The notes beneath the pieces were generated by a model. That model had not been told where the DNA came from. It saw only the letters and a program-made list of their open reading frames with translations, and did no database searches. The position numbers and the translations under genes were made by a program. Positions 17,645-27,183 of a stretch of 64,000 nt of DNA are shown here, piece by piece (positions within the stretch are counted from its first letter, which is position 1; each line of letters begins with the position of its first letter). This stretch comes from Neorhizobium vignae (GTDB lineage Bacteria > Pseudomonadota > Alphaproteobacteria > Rhizobiales > Rhizobiaceae), in NCBI RefSeq assembly GCF_000732195.1, contig NZ_JNNU01000002.1, positions 124,001 to 188,000 on the forward strand, written 5' to 3'.

Positions 17645-20481
17645 GCGCGCTCATCTTCGCAAATCCCGCCATTCTCCTCGGCCTGATCGCGCTGCCGGTC
17701 ATCTGGTGGCTGCTGCGGCTCACCCCGCCGCGCCCGAAGGCGGAAGTCTTCCCACCGCTCCGGATTCTGGCAACGGTCCTGAAGCGCGAGGAAACGCCGT
17801 CGAAGAGCCCCTGGTGGCTGACTCTGCTGCGCATGGCTCTGGCCGCCGCCGTGATTCTGGCGATCGCCGACCCGGTCATGAACCCACGCGCCAATTCCCT
17901 GAATTCCGGTGGGCCGCTGGTGCTTGTCGTCGACAATAGCTGGGCGACCGCGGCCGACTGGGAGCGCCGCGTCCAGACCGCCAACCTGTTGATCGATGAC
18001 GCCGAAAGCGCCGACGTGCCGGTGTCCATCACCTTCACGGCCGATGCCAGCCATGAGGCCGTGCCCGGCACCGCAGCGGCTGCCCGCGACAAGCTGACGG
18101 CCGCCACTCCCAGGCCTCTGGTTCCCGATCGCGCCCGCACCGCCCAGGCGATCAGGGAGGCGATGAACGGCACCCGTCCCGGCACCCTCGCCATCCTCTC
18201 CGACGGCATGGCCGCCGCAAGCGACGACGAGGCGATGTCGGCGCTATCCGCCCTCTCGCCCGCCGAAATGCGGCTGATCGAGGGCGACGGCCACAGCGCC
18301 GTGGCGCTGACCGACGCGGTCAACAACGCCGCCGCCATGTCGGTGACCGCGACGCGCCTCTCGACCGCATCGGCGCAGCAGATGAACGTCAACGCCCTGG
18401 ACGCGCAAGGCCGCGCGCTCGCCTCCGGTACGCTGCGCTTCGATGCAGGTGCCGCGACCGCCACCGCCGAGATCGCCTCGCCGTTCGAACTGCGCAATGA
18501 TTTCGCCCGCCTCAATATCGACGGGCTTGCCACGGCCGGCGCAGCACACCTGCTCGACGATGGCTTCAAGCGCCGCCGCATCGCGCTTCTCGCCGGCGAA
18601 AGCGGCAGCGATTTCCAGCCGCTCCTGCAGCCGCTCTATTACATCAGCCGCGCGCTCCTGCCTTATGCGGACGTCATCCAGCCGAACACCGCCGATCTTT
18701 CGGTCGCCATCCCGCAGATCCTGCAGGGCAATCCGTCCGCCATCATCCTCGCCGATGTCGGTCGCCTCCCTGCGGAAACCTATGCGCCGCTGCAGCGATG
18801 GATCGCTCAAGGCGGCACGCTGATCCGCTTTGCCGGTCCGCGCCTTGCCGCCGCCCCCGCCGACGATCCGCTGGTGCCGGTCATCCTGCGCCAGGGCGAA
18901 CGCGCTCTCGGCGGCGCCATGTCCTGGTCCGAGCCGCAGTCGCTCGCAGATTTCCCGGGTTTCGGCCCCTTCGCAGGTTTGCCGCGCGCCGCCGACATCA
19001 CGGTCACCCGTCAGGTTCTCGCCGAACCGACGCCGGATCTTGCCGAACGCACCTGGGCAAGCCTTGCCGACGGAACGCCGCTCGTCACCGAAAAGGAAGT
19101 CGAGGCCGGCCGCATCGTGCTCTTCCACACCAGCGCTGAGGCAACCTGGTCGAACCTGCCGCTGTCCGGCAATTTCGTCGAAATGCTCCGCCGCCTGGTG
19201 CAACTCGCCCGCGCCGGCGGTGCCGCTTCGTCCGGCTCGGCAGCGGAGGGGACCGCAGCGACCCTGGCGCCCTACCGGCTGCTCACCGCCGACGGCGTCC
19301 TCACCACAGAAACCGGAACGGCCCGTCCGATCGCGATTGCGGCCAACCAGGTGCCGGTCGCAAGCTTCGACCATCCGCCGGGTCTTTACGGCACCGAGGA
19401 CGGTTTCTCTGCCGTCAACCTGCTGGCACCGAAGACCGTCATAGCCCGCTTCGATCCGACCACGGCCGGCCGGCCGCTGGTGCGCGAAGGTCTTGCGGGC
19501 GGCGAAGCCGTGTCGCTGCGCCCCGCCCTTTTCGCAGCCGCCTTCGCGCTCCTGATCCTTGACAGTCTCGTGGTGCTCTTCATGAACGGCGCCTTCTCCC
19601 GCGTGCCGACCCGCAGCCGGACAGCCGGCAGTGCTGCGGCGATGATCGCCGCACTCGCTTTCGGCCTCTTCGCCCTGATGCCCGGCCAATCGCAAGCGCA
19701 GGAAATGGCGCCCGGCGCCGGCGCCAAGCCCGGTGACGAGCAGATTCTCGAACGGCTGGATACGACCCACCTCGCCTATGTCGTGACAGGCGAGAGGGAC
19801 GTCGACAGCATTTCCGAACAGGGACTCGAGGGCCTCAGCCAGTTCCTGACCTACCGCACGACGCTGGAACCCGGCGCCCCTGTCGGTCTCGACATCACCA
19901 AGGACGAACTCGCCTTTTACCCGATCATCTACTGGCCGATCTCCGCCACCGCGCCGATGCCCAGCCAAGCGGCGATCTCCCGCATTGACGCCTACATGCG
20001 CAATGGCGGCACGGTGCTCTTCGACACCCGCGACCAGTATTCGTCGCTCGACGGCGGCGGCACCACGCCGAATGGCGAGCGGCTGCAGGCGATCCTCGCC
20101 AATATCGACATCCCGCCGCTGGAGCCGACGCCTGCCGACCATGTGCTGACCCGTTCCTTCTACCTGCTCACCAATTTCCCCGGCCGCTATACCGGCAGCC
20201 CGCTCTGGGTCGAGGCGCGGCAGGAAGCCAAGAATACCGGCGCCCAGCTCTCTTCCAGCGGCGACGGCGTCACCCCGCTGCTGATCACCGGCAACGATTT
20301 CGCCGGCGCCTGGGCCGTGGACAGTCAGGGTGGATCCGTGCTGCCCACCGTCCCCCCGGACGAGATGCAGCGCGAATACGCCTATCGCTCCGGCGTCAAC
20401 ATCATGATGTACATGCTGACCGGCAATTACAAAGCCGACCAGGTGCATGTCCCGGCGCTTCTCGAACGGCTTGGCCAGTAA
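17641..20481 (+). CDS. DUF4159 domain-containing membrane protein with BatA-like N-terminus
   Basis: 946 aa. Two N-terminal helices with the BatA/aerotolerance-regulator pattern (FANPAILLGLIALPVIWWLL-RLTPPRPK), then a VWA-like region beginning LVLVVDNSWATAADWE. Two further helices lie near residues 625-680 around MNGAFSRVPTRSR. The C-terminal part is the DUF4159 domain (AYMRNGGTVLFDTRDQY), resembling a glutamine-amidotransferase fold without visible catalytic Cys. The large central portion probably lies in the periplasm. Third gene of the MoxR operon. Confidence 0.88.
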   Translation: MSALIFANPAILLGLIALPVIWWLLRLTPPRPKAEVFPPLRILATVLKREETPSKSPWWLTLLRMALAAAVILAIADPVMNPRANSLNSGGPLVLVVDNSWATAADWERRVQTANLLIDDAESADVPVSITFTADASHEAVPGTAAAARDKLTAATPRPLVPDRARTAQAIREAMNGTRPGTLAILSDGMAAASDDEAMSALSALSPAEMRLIEGDGHSAVALTDAVNNAAAMSVTATRLSTASAQQMNVNALDAQGRALASGTLRFDAGAATATAEIASPFELRNDFARLNIDGLATAGAAHLLDDGFKRRRIALLAGESGSDFQPLLQPLYYISRALLPYADVIQPNTADLSVAIPQILQGNPSAIILADVGRLPAETYAPLQRWIAQGGTLIRFAGPRLAAAPADDPLVPVILRQGERALGGAMSWSEPQSLADFPGFGPFAGLPRAADITVTRQVLAEPTPDLAERTWASLADGTPLVTEKEVEAGRIVLFHTSAEATWSNLPLSGNFVEMLRRLVQLARAGGAASSGSAAEGTAATLAPYRLLTADGVLTTETGTARPIAIAANQVPVASFDHPPGLYGTEDGFSAVNLLAPKTVIARFDPTTAGRPLVREGLAGGEAVSLRPALFAAAFALLILDSLVVLFMNGAFSRVPTRSRTAGSAAAMIAALAFGLFALMPGQSQAQEMAPGAGAKPGDEQILERLDTTHLAYVVTGERDVDSISEQGLEGLSQFLTYRTTLEPGAPVGLDITKDELAFYPIIYWPISATAPMPSQAAISRIDAYMRNGGTVLFDTRDQYSSLDGGGTTPNGERLQAILANIDIPPLEPTPADHVLTRSFYLLTNFPGRYTGSPLWVEARQEAKNTGAQLSSSGDGVTPLLITGNDFAGAWAVDSQGGSVLPTVPPDEMQREYAYRSGVNIMMYMLTGNYKADQVHVPALLERLGQ

Positions 20482-20493
20482 GGACAGCCGAAC

Positions 20494-22560
20494 ATGGCCA
20501 TCGAATTCGCACCCTTCTTCTCCTGGCCGATCCTCGCCGCGCTCGGCGTCTTCGCGCTGATCCTCGCAGGCCTTGCCTTCTGGCGCGGCATTCGCGGCGC
20601 CACCTTGCGCACGCTGGCGCTCGCCGCCCTGCTTCTGGCGCTCGCCAACCCGACGCTCTTGCAGGAGGATCGCGACCAGCTTTCGACCGTGGTGCCGATC
20701 ATCGTCGACCGCTCGCAGAGCCAGGATACCGCCCAGCGCAAGGAACAGACCGACGAGGCGCTCGTGAGCCTCCAGGATCGCTTCTCCCGCTACCCGCGCA
20801 TCGAGACGCGCGTCGTCGAGGTCGATGACGACGGCGATTCCGATACACCGTCCACCAAGCTTTTCACCGCCCTGCGTTCGGCGATCTCAGACGTACCGCC
20901 GGCCCGTATCGGCGGCGCGGTCCTCCTCACCGACGGCCAGATCCACGACCTGCCCGGCATCAATCAGGACCTCGGCTTCAACGCCCCCGTCCATGGCCTG
21001 ATCACCGGAAAGCCGGACGAGTTCGACCGCCGCGTCGAAGTGGTCCGTGCCCCGCGCTTCGGCATCGTCGGCGAGGAACAGGAACTGACGCTGCGGGTCT
21101 TCGACGACGGCCGCACCGGCGGCGGGCCGGCGCAAGTCACCGTGCGCATGAACGGCCAGCAGACAGCAACGCTGCGCGCCACGCCCGGCCAGGAGACACC
21201 CTTCTCTTTCACCGTGCCGCGCGGCGGCAACAATGTCATGGAGTTTTCGGTCGCCGAGCTTCCGGGCGAGGTGACCATCGCCAACAACCGCGCCGTCCAC
21301 GTCATCGACGGCATCCGCCAGAACCTGCGCGTGCTGCTCGTCTCCGGCGAGCCGCATGCGGGCGAGCGTGCCTGGCGTAACCTGTTGAAGTCCGACGCCT
21401 CGGTGGATCTCGTCCACTTCACCATTCTGCGCCCGCCGGAAAAGCAGGATGGCACGCCGATCAACGAACTGTCGCTGATCGCCTTCCCGACCCGCGAACT
21501 GTTCGTCGAGAAGATCAAGGATTTCGACCTGATCATCTTCGACCGCTACAAGCACCGCGGCGTGCTGCCGATCCTCTATTACGACTACATCGCCCAGTAC
21601 GTGAACAATGGCGGCGCGCTGCTGATCGCCGCCGGCCCCGAACATGCCGGCGAGGATTCGATCGCCTCGACGCCGCTCGAACAGGTCCTGCCGGCCGCGC
21701 CGACCGGCGAAGTGCACAGCGCCGCCTTCTATCCGCATCTGTCGCCGGAGGGCGAAAAGCACCCCGTGACCCGCGGGCTCGACGGCTCCAACGCCAATCC
21801 GCCCGCCTGGGGCCGCTGGTTCCGCACCATCGACGTCGACACGCCGCAGGGCCAGACGGTCATGGAAGGCGACGGCGACCGCCCGCTTCTCGTGCTGAAC
21901 CGCCAGGGCGAAGGCCGCGTCGCCATGTTGCTGTCCGACCAGGGCTGGCTCTGGGCCCGCGGTTTCGAAGGCGGCGGCCCGCATGTGTCGCTCTATCGCC
22001 GCATCGCACACTGGCTGATGAAGGAACCGGAACTTGAGGAAGAGGCGCTGACCGCCCGCGCGGTCGGCCGCACGCTCGAAGCGACCCGCCAGACGATCGG
22101 CGACGATCCCGGCCCGGCCACCATCAAATACCCGTCCGGCCGTACCGAGACCGTGCCGATGACGGCAGCCGGCCCCGGCCAGTACCGGCTCGAACGCCGC
22201 ATGGAAGAGACCGGTCTGTTCGAGGTCACCAACGGCCAGTTCTCGACGCTGGTGCATGTCGGCACCGTAGATGCACCGGAATTCAAGGCGATGATCTCGA
22301 CCGAAGCCACGCTGAAGCCCTATGCCGACAAGACCCGCGGCCTCGTCACCCGCGTCGCGTCCGGAGACAGCATCTCGCTGCCGGATATCCTGCCGGTACG
22401 CGGCGAAGTGCGCGTCCACGATCCCGACCGCATGGTCATCCGCATGACCGATGAGACGGTGCTGCGCGGCATCAACACGCTGCCGCTGTTTGCCGGTTTC
22501 GCCGGCCTCTCCGCCCTGCTCTTCGCGGTCGCGGCCATGTGGTGGCGCGAGGGTCGCTAA
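20494..22560 (+). CDS. Membrane protein of the MoxR operon with VWA-like and amidotransferase-like regions
   Basis: 688 aa. Two helices lie at the N-terminus (about 8-25 and 35-52) and one at the C-terminus (LPLFAGFAGLSALLFAVAAM). The intervening periplasmic part starts with VVPIIVDRSQSQDTAQ, a VWA-like start with a degraded DxSxS metal site, and later has an amidotransferase-like segment (NNGGALLIAAGPEHAGEDS). It matches the last gene of the conserved envelope operon. Spacing to DUF4159 is 12 bp. Function is inferred from the operon. Confidence 0.85.
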   Translation: MAIEFAPFFSWPILAALGVFALILAGLAFWRGIRGATLRTLALAALLLALANPTLLQEDRDQLSTVVPIIVDRSQSQDTAQRKEQTDEALVSLQDRFSRYPRIETRVVEVDDDGDSDTPSTKLFTALRSAISDVPPARIGGAVLLTDGQIHDLPGINQDLGFNAPVHGLITGKPDEFDRRVEVVRAPRFGIVGEEQELTLRVFDDGRTGGGPAQVTVRMNGQQTATLRATPGQETPFSFTVPRGGNNVMEFSVAELPGEVTIANNRAVHVIDGIRQNLRVLLVSGEPHAGERAWRNLLKSDASVDLVHFTILRPPEKQDGTPINELSLIAFPTRELFVEKIKDFDLIIFDRYKHRGVLPILYYDYIAQYVNNGGALLIAAGPEHAGEDSIASTPLEQVLPAAPTGEVHSAAFYPHLSPEGEKHPVTRGLDGSNANPPAWGRWFRTIDVDTPQGQTVMEGDGDRPLLVLNRQGEGRVAMLLSDQGWLWARGFEGGGPHVSLYRRIAHWLMKEPELEEEALTARAVGRTLEATRQTIGDDPGPATIKYPSGRTETVPMTAAGPGQYRLERRMEETGLFEVTNGQFSTLVHVGTVDAPEFKAMISTEATLKPYADKTRGLVTRVASGDSISLPDILPVRGEVRVHDPDRMVIRMTDETVLRGINTLPLFAGFAGLSALLFAVAAMWWREGR

Positions 22561-22564
22561 AGGC

Positions 22565-22981
22565 ATGACGCAGCTTGATGTGACCGCCTCGCCCTCCCCC
22601 GAGGAACTGGCCGTGATCGGCGAAGGACTGGCCGCCTTCAACGACGCCGACGTCGGCCCCTCGGAACGCAAACCGCTCGCCGTGCTGATCCGGGATGTCG
22701 AGGACAAGGTGATCGGCGGGCTTTCCGGCTACACCGCTTGGGGCTGGCTGTTCACGCAATGGCTGTTCATTCCCGACTCGCTGCGGGGTGAAGGCATGGC
22801 CGGCAAGCTGTTGAGCCAGGCCGAGGAGGAAGCCCGCGCCCGCGGCTGCCACGGCGCCTGGATCGACACGTTCAGCCCGGTCGCCCGCAAGGCCTATATG
22901 CGCCAGGGCTACGAGATCTTCGGCGAGCTGCCGGAATTTCCGAAGGGCCGCACCCGCACCTTCCTGAGGAAAGCTCTGTAG
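22565..22981 (+). CDS. GNAT-family N-acetyltransferase (tandem copy 1)
   Basis: 138 aa from the ATG at 22565, 4 bp after the preceding stop. Acetyl-CoA motif A is SLRGEGMAGKLLSQAEEEAR, followed by ARGCHGAWIDTFSPVARKAY and a YEIFGEL C-terminal motif. It is a clear paralogue of the next gene, with shared blocks IGGLxGYT, PDxLRGxGxAG, ARGxxGAxIDT and QGY. Substrate unknown. Its tight spacing suggests read-through from the MoxR operon. Confidence 0.88.
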   Translation: MTQLDVTASPSPEELAVIGEGLAAFNDADVGPSERKPLAVLIRDVEDKVIGGLSGYTAWGWLFTQWLFIPDSLRGEGMAGKLLSQAEEEARARGCHGAWIDTFSPVARKAYMRQGYEIFGELPEFPKGRTRTFLRKAL

Positions 22982-23021
22982 TCTATCCATTCGCTCCGAA
23001 AATGGGACGAAGAAGCGCCGC

Positions 23022-23441
23022 ATGGATATCGACCTGAAACTCACCGAAGGCATGAACGCGGACGAGGAGGATTTCATCCTCGAACGGCTGATGACACACA
23101 ATGCTGTCACTTTCGGCCCCAGCAACCGTCGGGAACTGGCGGTGCCGCTGCATGGCGAGGACGGCGACCTGATCGGCGGACTAACCGGCTATACCGGCCG
23201 CGGCTGGCTCTATATCTCGATGCTCTATGTGCCGGACGAGTTGCGCGGCCAGGGCCTCGCTGGCCGCATGCTCGACATGGCGGAAGCCGAAGCCAAGGCC
23301 CGCGGCGCGATCGGCGCCTATATCGACACCATGAACCCGGCAGCGCTCAAGCTCTATCTCAAGCAGGGTTACACCGAGATCGGCACGCTGAAGGGCCTCG
23401 AAGGAGGCCATTCGGTGACGTGGCTGGAAAAGCGGTTCTGA
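23022..23441 (+). CDS. GNAT-family N-acetyltransferase (tandem copy 2)
   Basis: 139 aa. Motif A is DELRGQGLAGRMLDMAEAEA, followed by GAYIDTMNPAALKLYLKQGY. It arose by duplication with the gene 40 bp upstream but has diverged in the N-terminal third and the C-terminal tail, which suggests a different acceptor. No signal or membrane segment. It converges with the MFS gene 7 bp away. Confidence 0.88.
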   Translation: MDIDLKLTEGMNADEEDFILERLMTHNAVTFGPSNRRELAVPLHGEDGDLIGGLTGYTGRGWLYISMLYVPDELRGQGLAGRMLDMAEAEAKARGAIGAYIDTMNPAALKLYLKQGYTEIGTLKGLEGGHSVTWLEKRF

Positions 23442-23448
23442 CCGGCGC

Positions 23449-24762
23449 TTAGGCCAGGGAAACCTGGCGCGTCTCCGCATTGATCATCGTGGCGGCAACC
23501 GCCGCGATCACCAGCAGGCCGGCGAAAATGCCGATCGTCAGGCCGAGACCCTGGACCACGACATAACCGACCAGCGAGGGCGCCAGCAGGCCGCCGAGAC
23601 GGGCCATCGCGCCGGCGGCTCCCATGCCGGTCGCCCGCGACGCGGTCGGATAGAGTTCCGGCGTATAGGCGTAAAGCGCACCCCAGGTGCCGAGCAGCGC
23701 GAAGCTCATGATCAGCAGCGCGGCCCCGACCAGGAGGGCACTCGGTGCGACGACGAACATCAGGCAGCCGAGTGCCGAGAGCAGGCAGAACCCGATCAAC
23801 GTCGGCTTGCGGCCCCATTTTTCCACGCCATAGGCGGCGAGCGCATACCCTGGAAGCTGGGCGAGTGCGACCAGGACCAGAAAGCCGTAACCTCGCACGA
23901 AACCGAAGCCCTCGCCGGCGAGCCTTGCCGGCATCCAGGTAAAAACGCCGTAATAGGAGACCGAGACAAGGAACCAGATCGCCAGGATCATGATGCTGCG
24001 CTGGCGCAGCTCGCCCGAGAAGATGCCGGTCGTCTTGACCGCCGGTGGCGAGACGAGGTTGGTTCCCGCCCCGAGCGGCGGATGGCCATTGACAGCGAGC
24101 ATCCGCTCGACAATCGCCTTGGCCTCCTCGTTGCGGCCGGAGCGCAGCAGGTAGAGCGGCGATTCCGGCACCAGGAAACGCAGGCCGAGACCGGCGACCG
24201 CCGGAATGGCGGTGACCGCGAAGATATAACGCCAGGCATCCGCGACGCCGGCAAGGCTTGCGGCCCAGGCGGCGAGCGCGACGATCAGCGTTCCGATCGC
24301 CCAGAAACCTTCGAGCAGAACCAGCCAGCGACCGCGGTTCCTGGCGGGCAGGAATTCCGCCATCATCGCATAGTCGACCGGCAGCGTGCCGCCGACGGCA
24401 GCGCCAGTGAGAAAGCGCAGCACAAGCAGGATGGTGAAATCCGGGGCAAAGATGGAGAGCGTGCCGAACACCGCGTCGCAGGCGACCGTGACGATCAGCA
24501 CCCGGCGGCGGCCGATCCGGTCGGCGAGCCTGCCGAAACCGAGCGCGCCGAGCAGCATGCCGAGAAAGAAGGCCGTGCCGGTCTGCAGCGCCTGCGGCAC
24601 GGTCAGCCCGAAACTTGCCGCGATAGAGGCGGCGGTGAAACCGACCGCCAGCACCTGCATCGCATCGGCCGTCCAGACGAGGCCGAAAACACCCATCAGC
24701 CGTCGCTGATAGGTCCCTGCCCCGGCGCGGTCGAGCGCCTCGTCCATGGTGATTGCTGCCAT
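23449..24762 (-). CDS. Major facilitator superfamily transporter
   Basis: 437 aa with twelve predicted helices. The loop 2-3 signature is GRLADRIGRRRVLIV. RFLTGAAVGGTLPVDYAMMA and the loop ARNRGRWLVLLEGFW match the metabolite:H+ symporter branch that includes aromatic-acid and sugar porters. The central loop holds a YLLRSGRNEEAKAIVERML segment typical of that branch. The substrate is not deducible. Single gene between convergent GNATs. Confidence 0.88.
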   Translation of the reverse strand: MAAITMDEALDRAGAGTYQRRLMGVFGLVWTADAMQVLAVGFTAASIAASFGLTVPQALQTGTAFFLGMLLGALGFGRLADRIGRRRVLIVTVACDAVFGTLSIFAPDFTILLVLRFLTGAAVGGTLPVDYAMMAEFLPARNRGRWLVLLEGFWAIGTLIVALAAWAASLAGVADAWRYIFAVTAIPAVAGLGLRFLVPESPLYLLRSGRNEEAKAIVERMLAVNGHPPLGAGTNLVSPPAVKTTGIFSGELRQRSIMILAIWFLVSVSYYGVFTWMPARLAGEGFGFVRGYGFLVLVALAQLPGYALAAYGVEKWGRKPTLIGFCLLSALGCLMFVVAPSALLVGAALLIMSFALLGTWGALYAYTPELYPTASRATGMGAAGAMARLGGLLAPSLVGYVVVQGLGLTIGIFAGLLVIAAVAATMINAETRQVSLA

Positions 24763-24839
24763 CGGCCTGTCCCCTCGCGCTTTCCGAATCGTGTGGCCGG
24801 CATGGCCGACCGATCTTAGAAAGGCTTAAAGGAATTGGC

Positions 24840-25358
24840 CTATCCGCGCCAGCCGATGACGCCTTTCAGCCGCGGATGGACATCCTCGCCGAGCGGCACG
24901 ACCAGAACCCGGCCGGGATCGACAGGGCCTGGGAATTCCAGCGCGCCATAGGCAACCTTCTCGAACCCGAGCGGGCCGTAATAGGGCGGGTCGCCGACCA
25001 GGATCACCGCTTCGGACCCCTTGCGTTTCGCCGCTTCGATGGCAATCCGCACCAGTTCGCGGCCGATGCCCTGGTTCTTGTGCGACGGCCGCACCGCAAG
25101 CGGCCCGAGCAGATGGCCTTTCACCGAACCCGCATGGATCGGCGTCATCCTGACCGAAGCGATCGTTTCGCCGTCATCGGCACAGACGAAGGAGAGTGTC
25201 CGGTCATGCGGCCCCTGCTCGCGGATACGGGCGGCCGCGCGGGTATGGCGCCCGGGGCCGAAGGCTTCCGCGTTGATGAGTTCGATGACCGCGTCATGGG
25301 ACGAGTCTTCCGTGAGATAAACGAGGTCGTGCTTATAGAGAACGTTGTGCTGAGACAT
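24840..25358 (-). CDS. GNAT-family N-acetyltransferase, YhbS-like
   Basis: 172 aa. Acetyl-CoA motif A is GPLAVRPSHKNQGIGRELVR, followed by VILVGDPPYYGPLGFEKV, the loop that marks the YhbS-like group of small-molecule or protein acetyltransferases. A single domain without signal. Divergent from the glutathionyl-hydroquinone reductase across about 265 bp. Confidence 0.88.
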   Translation of the reverse strand: MSQHNVLYKHDLVYLTEDSSHDAVIELINAEAFGPGRHTRAAARIREQGPHDRTLSFVCADDGETIASVRMTPIHAGSVKGHLLGPLAVRPSHKNQGIGRELVRIAIEAAKRKGSEAVILVGDPPYYGPLGFEKVAYGALEFPGPVDPGRVLVVPLGEDVHPRLKGVIGWRG

Positions 25359-25622
25359 GGATGGACCGAAGCCGTAGGATAGAGAGCGGACAGGACAAGG
25401 GATCTCGATGACGCCATTGGCCGGCGTCTTGGTCGATAATCAGCGTCGTCGCAGTGCCCGTACTTCGGTCATGGAGGGAATTATCCTTGAAATCCGGAAA
25501 GCGAATTAGCAGGAAAATTTCTGGTCGTCCAACGCAAAAACACAGCGTTCAGAAAATCGCGCCTCGTATTCGGCCGACAGTGCCGTATCTTGGCAGCCAA
25601 TGGACAAATGAAGGAGATCGCC

Positions 25623-26612
25623 ATGGGCAGGCTCGTTGAAGGAAAGTGGCAGGACGTCTGGTACGACACCAAGGAAAACAAGGGCCATTTCAAGCGGGCC
25701 GAATCGCAGTTCCGCAACTGGGTGACCGCGGATGGCGCGGCCGATCCCTCCGGCAAGCAAGGTTTCAAGGCCGAGGCCGGACGTTATCACCTCTACGTTT
25801 CCTATGCCTGCCCCTGGGCGCACCGCACTCTGATCTTCCGCAAGCTGAAGAAGCTCGAGGAGCTCATCTCGGTCTCCGTCGTTGATTACCTGATGCTGGA
25901 AAACGGCTGGGAGTTCAAGAAACGCGATGGCGCCACCGGCGACCACCTGTTCGGCTCGGACTACCTCTACCAGGTCTACCTGAAAGCCGATCCCAATTAT
26001 TCCGGCCGCGTCACGGTGCCGGTCCTGTGGGACAAGCTTGAGAACACCATCGTCTCGAACGAAAGTTCGGAAATCATCCGCATGTTCAACAGCGCCTTCG
26101 ACGGACTGACGAGCTCGAGGGCGGATTTTTATCCGCAAGCGCTGCGCGGCGAGATCGACGCGCTCAACGCCGTCGTCTACGACACCGTCAACAACGGCGT
26201 CTACAAGGCAGGCTTCGCGACCGCCCAGGACGCCTATGAGGTCGCCGTCACCCGGTTGTTCGAAACGCTCGACACGCTGGAAAAGCGCCTCTCAGGCAGC
26301 CGCTACCTGTTCGGCGACACAACGACGGAAGCCGACTGGCGCCTGTTCACCACGCTGCTGCGCTTCGATCCGGTCTATGTCGGCCACTTCAAGTGCAACA
26401 TCCGCCGCATCGCGGACTACCCGAACCTGTCCGGCTATCTCGCTGATCTCTATCAGCAACCGGGCGTCGCCGAGACCTGCAATCTCTTCCACATCAAGCA
26501 CCACTATTATGGGAGCCACAAGACCATCAACCCGACCGGCATCGTCCCCGTCGGCCCGGTCATGGATCTGGATACGCCGCATGCGCGGGAGAGAGTGAAG
26601 CGGGTGGCATGA
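25623..26612 (+). CDS. Glutathionyl-hydroquinone reductase (Xi-class GST, YqjG/ECM4 type)
   Basis: 329 aa from the ATG at 25623 (GGAG 6-8 bp upstream); an in-frame start at 25590 adds 11 residues. The N-terminal thioredoxin-like domain has the catalytic Cys in YVSYACPWAHRTLIFRKLK, the CPWA signature of this class. The helical domain carries SGSRYLFGDTTTEADWRLF and IRRIADYPNLSGYLADLY. The enzyme removes glutathione from glutathionyl-hydroquinones, in detoxification of quinones and chlorinated aromatics. Monocistronic. Confidence 0.92.
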   Translation: MGRLVEGKWQDVWYDTKENKGHFKRAESQFRNWVTADGAADPSGKQGFKAEAGRYHLYVSYACPWAHRTLIFRKLKKLEELISVSVVDYLMLENGWEFKKRDGATGDHLFGSDYLYQVYLKADPNYSGRVTVPVLWDKLENTIVSNESSEIIRMFNSAFDGLTSSRADFYPQALRGEIDALNAVVYDTVNNGVYKAGFATAQDAYEVAVTRLFETLDTLEKRLSGSRYLFGDTTTEADWRLFTTLLRFDPVYVGHFKCNIRRIADYPNLSGYLADLYQQPGVAETCNLFHIKHHYYGSHKTINPTGIVPVGPVMDLDTPHARERVKRVA

Positions 26613-26629
26613 TTTGACGCATCCGCCTC

Positions 26630-27118
26630 TCACCAGTAATCCGCCCTCTCCGCCTCGCCGCTCAACTCCCGCAACCGCCGCAGCGTCGCCGCAGTCGTAT
26701 CCTTCGGTAGCGCATCGAGCGCAAAGAACCCGCTCTCGGCAATCTCCCGGTCCGGCAAACGCGGTGCGGTCTGCTCCACGGTGACCCGGTAGAGCAGGAC
26801 ATGGTCACGCCTGCTGGCATTGCGGTTGTAGTAAGCGTGGAAAAGCGCGATCTCCCCGCGGATTTCGAGATTGCCCTCCTCGCGCAACTCCTTGCGCAGC
26901 GCCTCAAGCGCCGTCTCCCCGCGCTCGACGCCGCCGCCCGGCATGTACCAGCCGGGCACATAGGTATGGCGGACGAGGAAGATGCGGCCCCCGGCATCGA
27001 AGCATGCGGCGCGCACCCCGAGCGTCATGCCGCGGGTCAGCATGAAAACCCGGTGCAGCAGCCAGACGACGACCCGGGTCCGCAAACCGCGGATTTCCGG
27101 CACGCCTTCGCCGCTCAT
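26630..27118 (-). CDS. Nudix-domain protein with a slightly degenerate Nudix box
   Basis: 162 aa. The box starts G-V-E-R-G-E and continues TALEALRKELREEGNL. The metal-binding glutamates are kept, but the usual Arg is Lys and the Gly of EExGU is Asn. The upstream AACFDAGGRIFLVRHTYVPG is typical of Nudix proteins. Substrate unknown; activity likely but possibly altered. Divergent from the metallophosphoesterase with only about 65 bp between start codons, so the two probably share a regulatory region. Confidence 0.85.
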   Translation of the reverse strand: MSGEGVPEIRGLRTRVVVWLLHRVFMLTRGMTLGVRAACFDAGGRIFLVRHTYVPGWYMPGGGVERGETALEALRKELREEGNLEIRGEIALFHAYYNRNASRRDHVLLYRVTVEQTAPRLPDREIAESGFFALDALPKDTTAATLRRLRELSGEAERADYW

Positions 27119-27183
27119 TCATAACTCCGGGAGCGTCCAGAAAATCGATAACGATTTCCGCCCTCATGCGTTATGTGTGCGCC

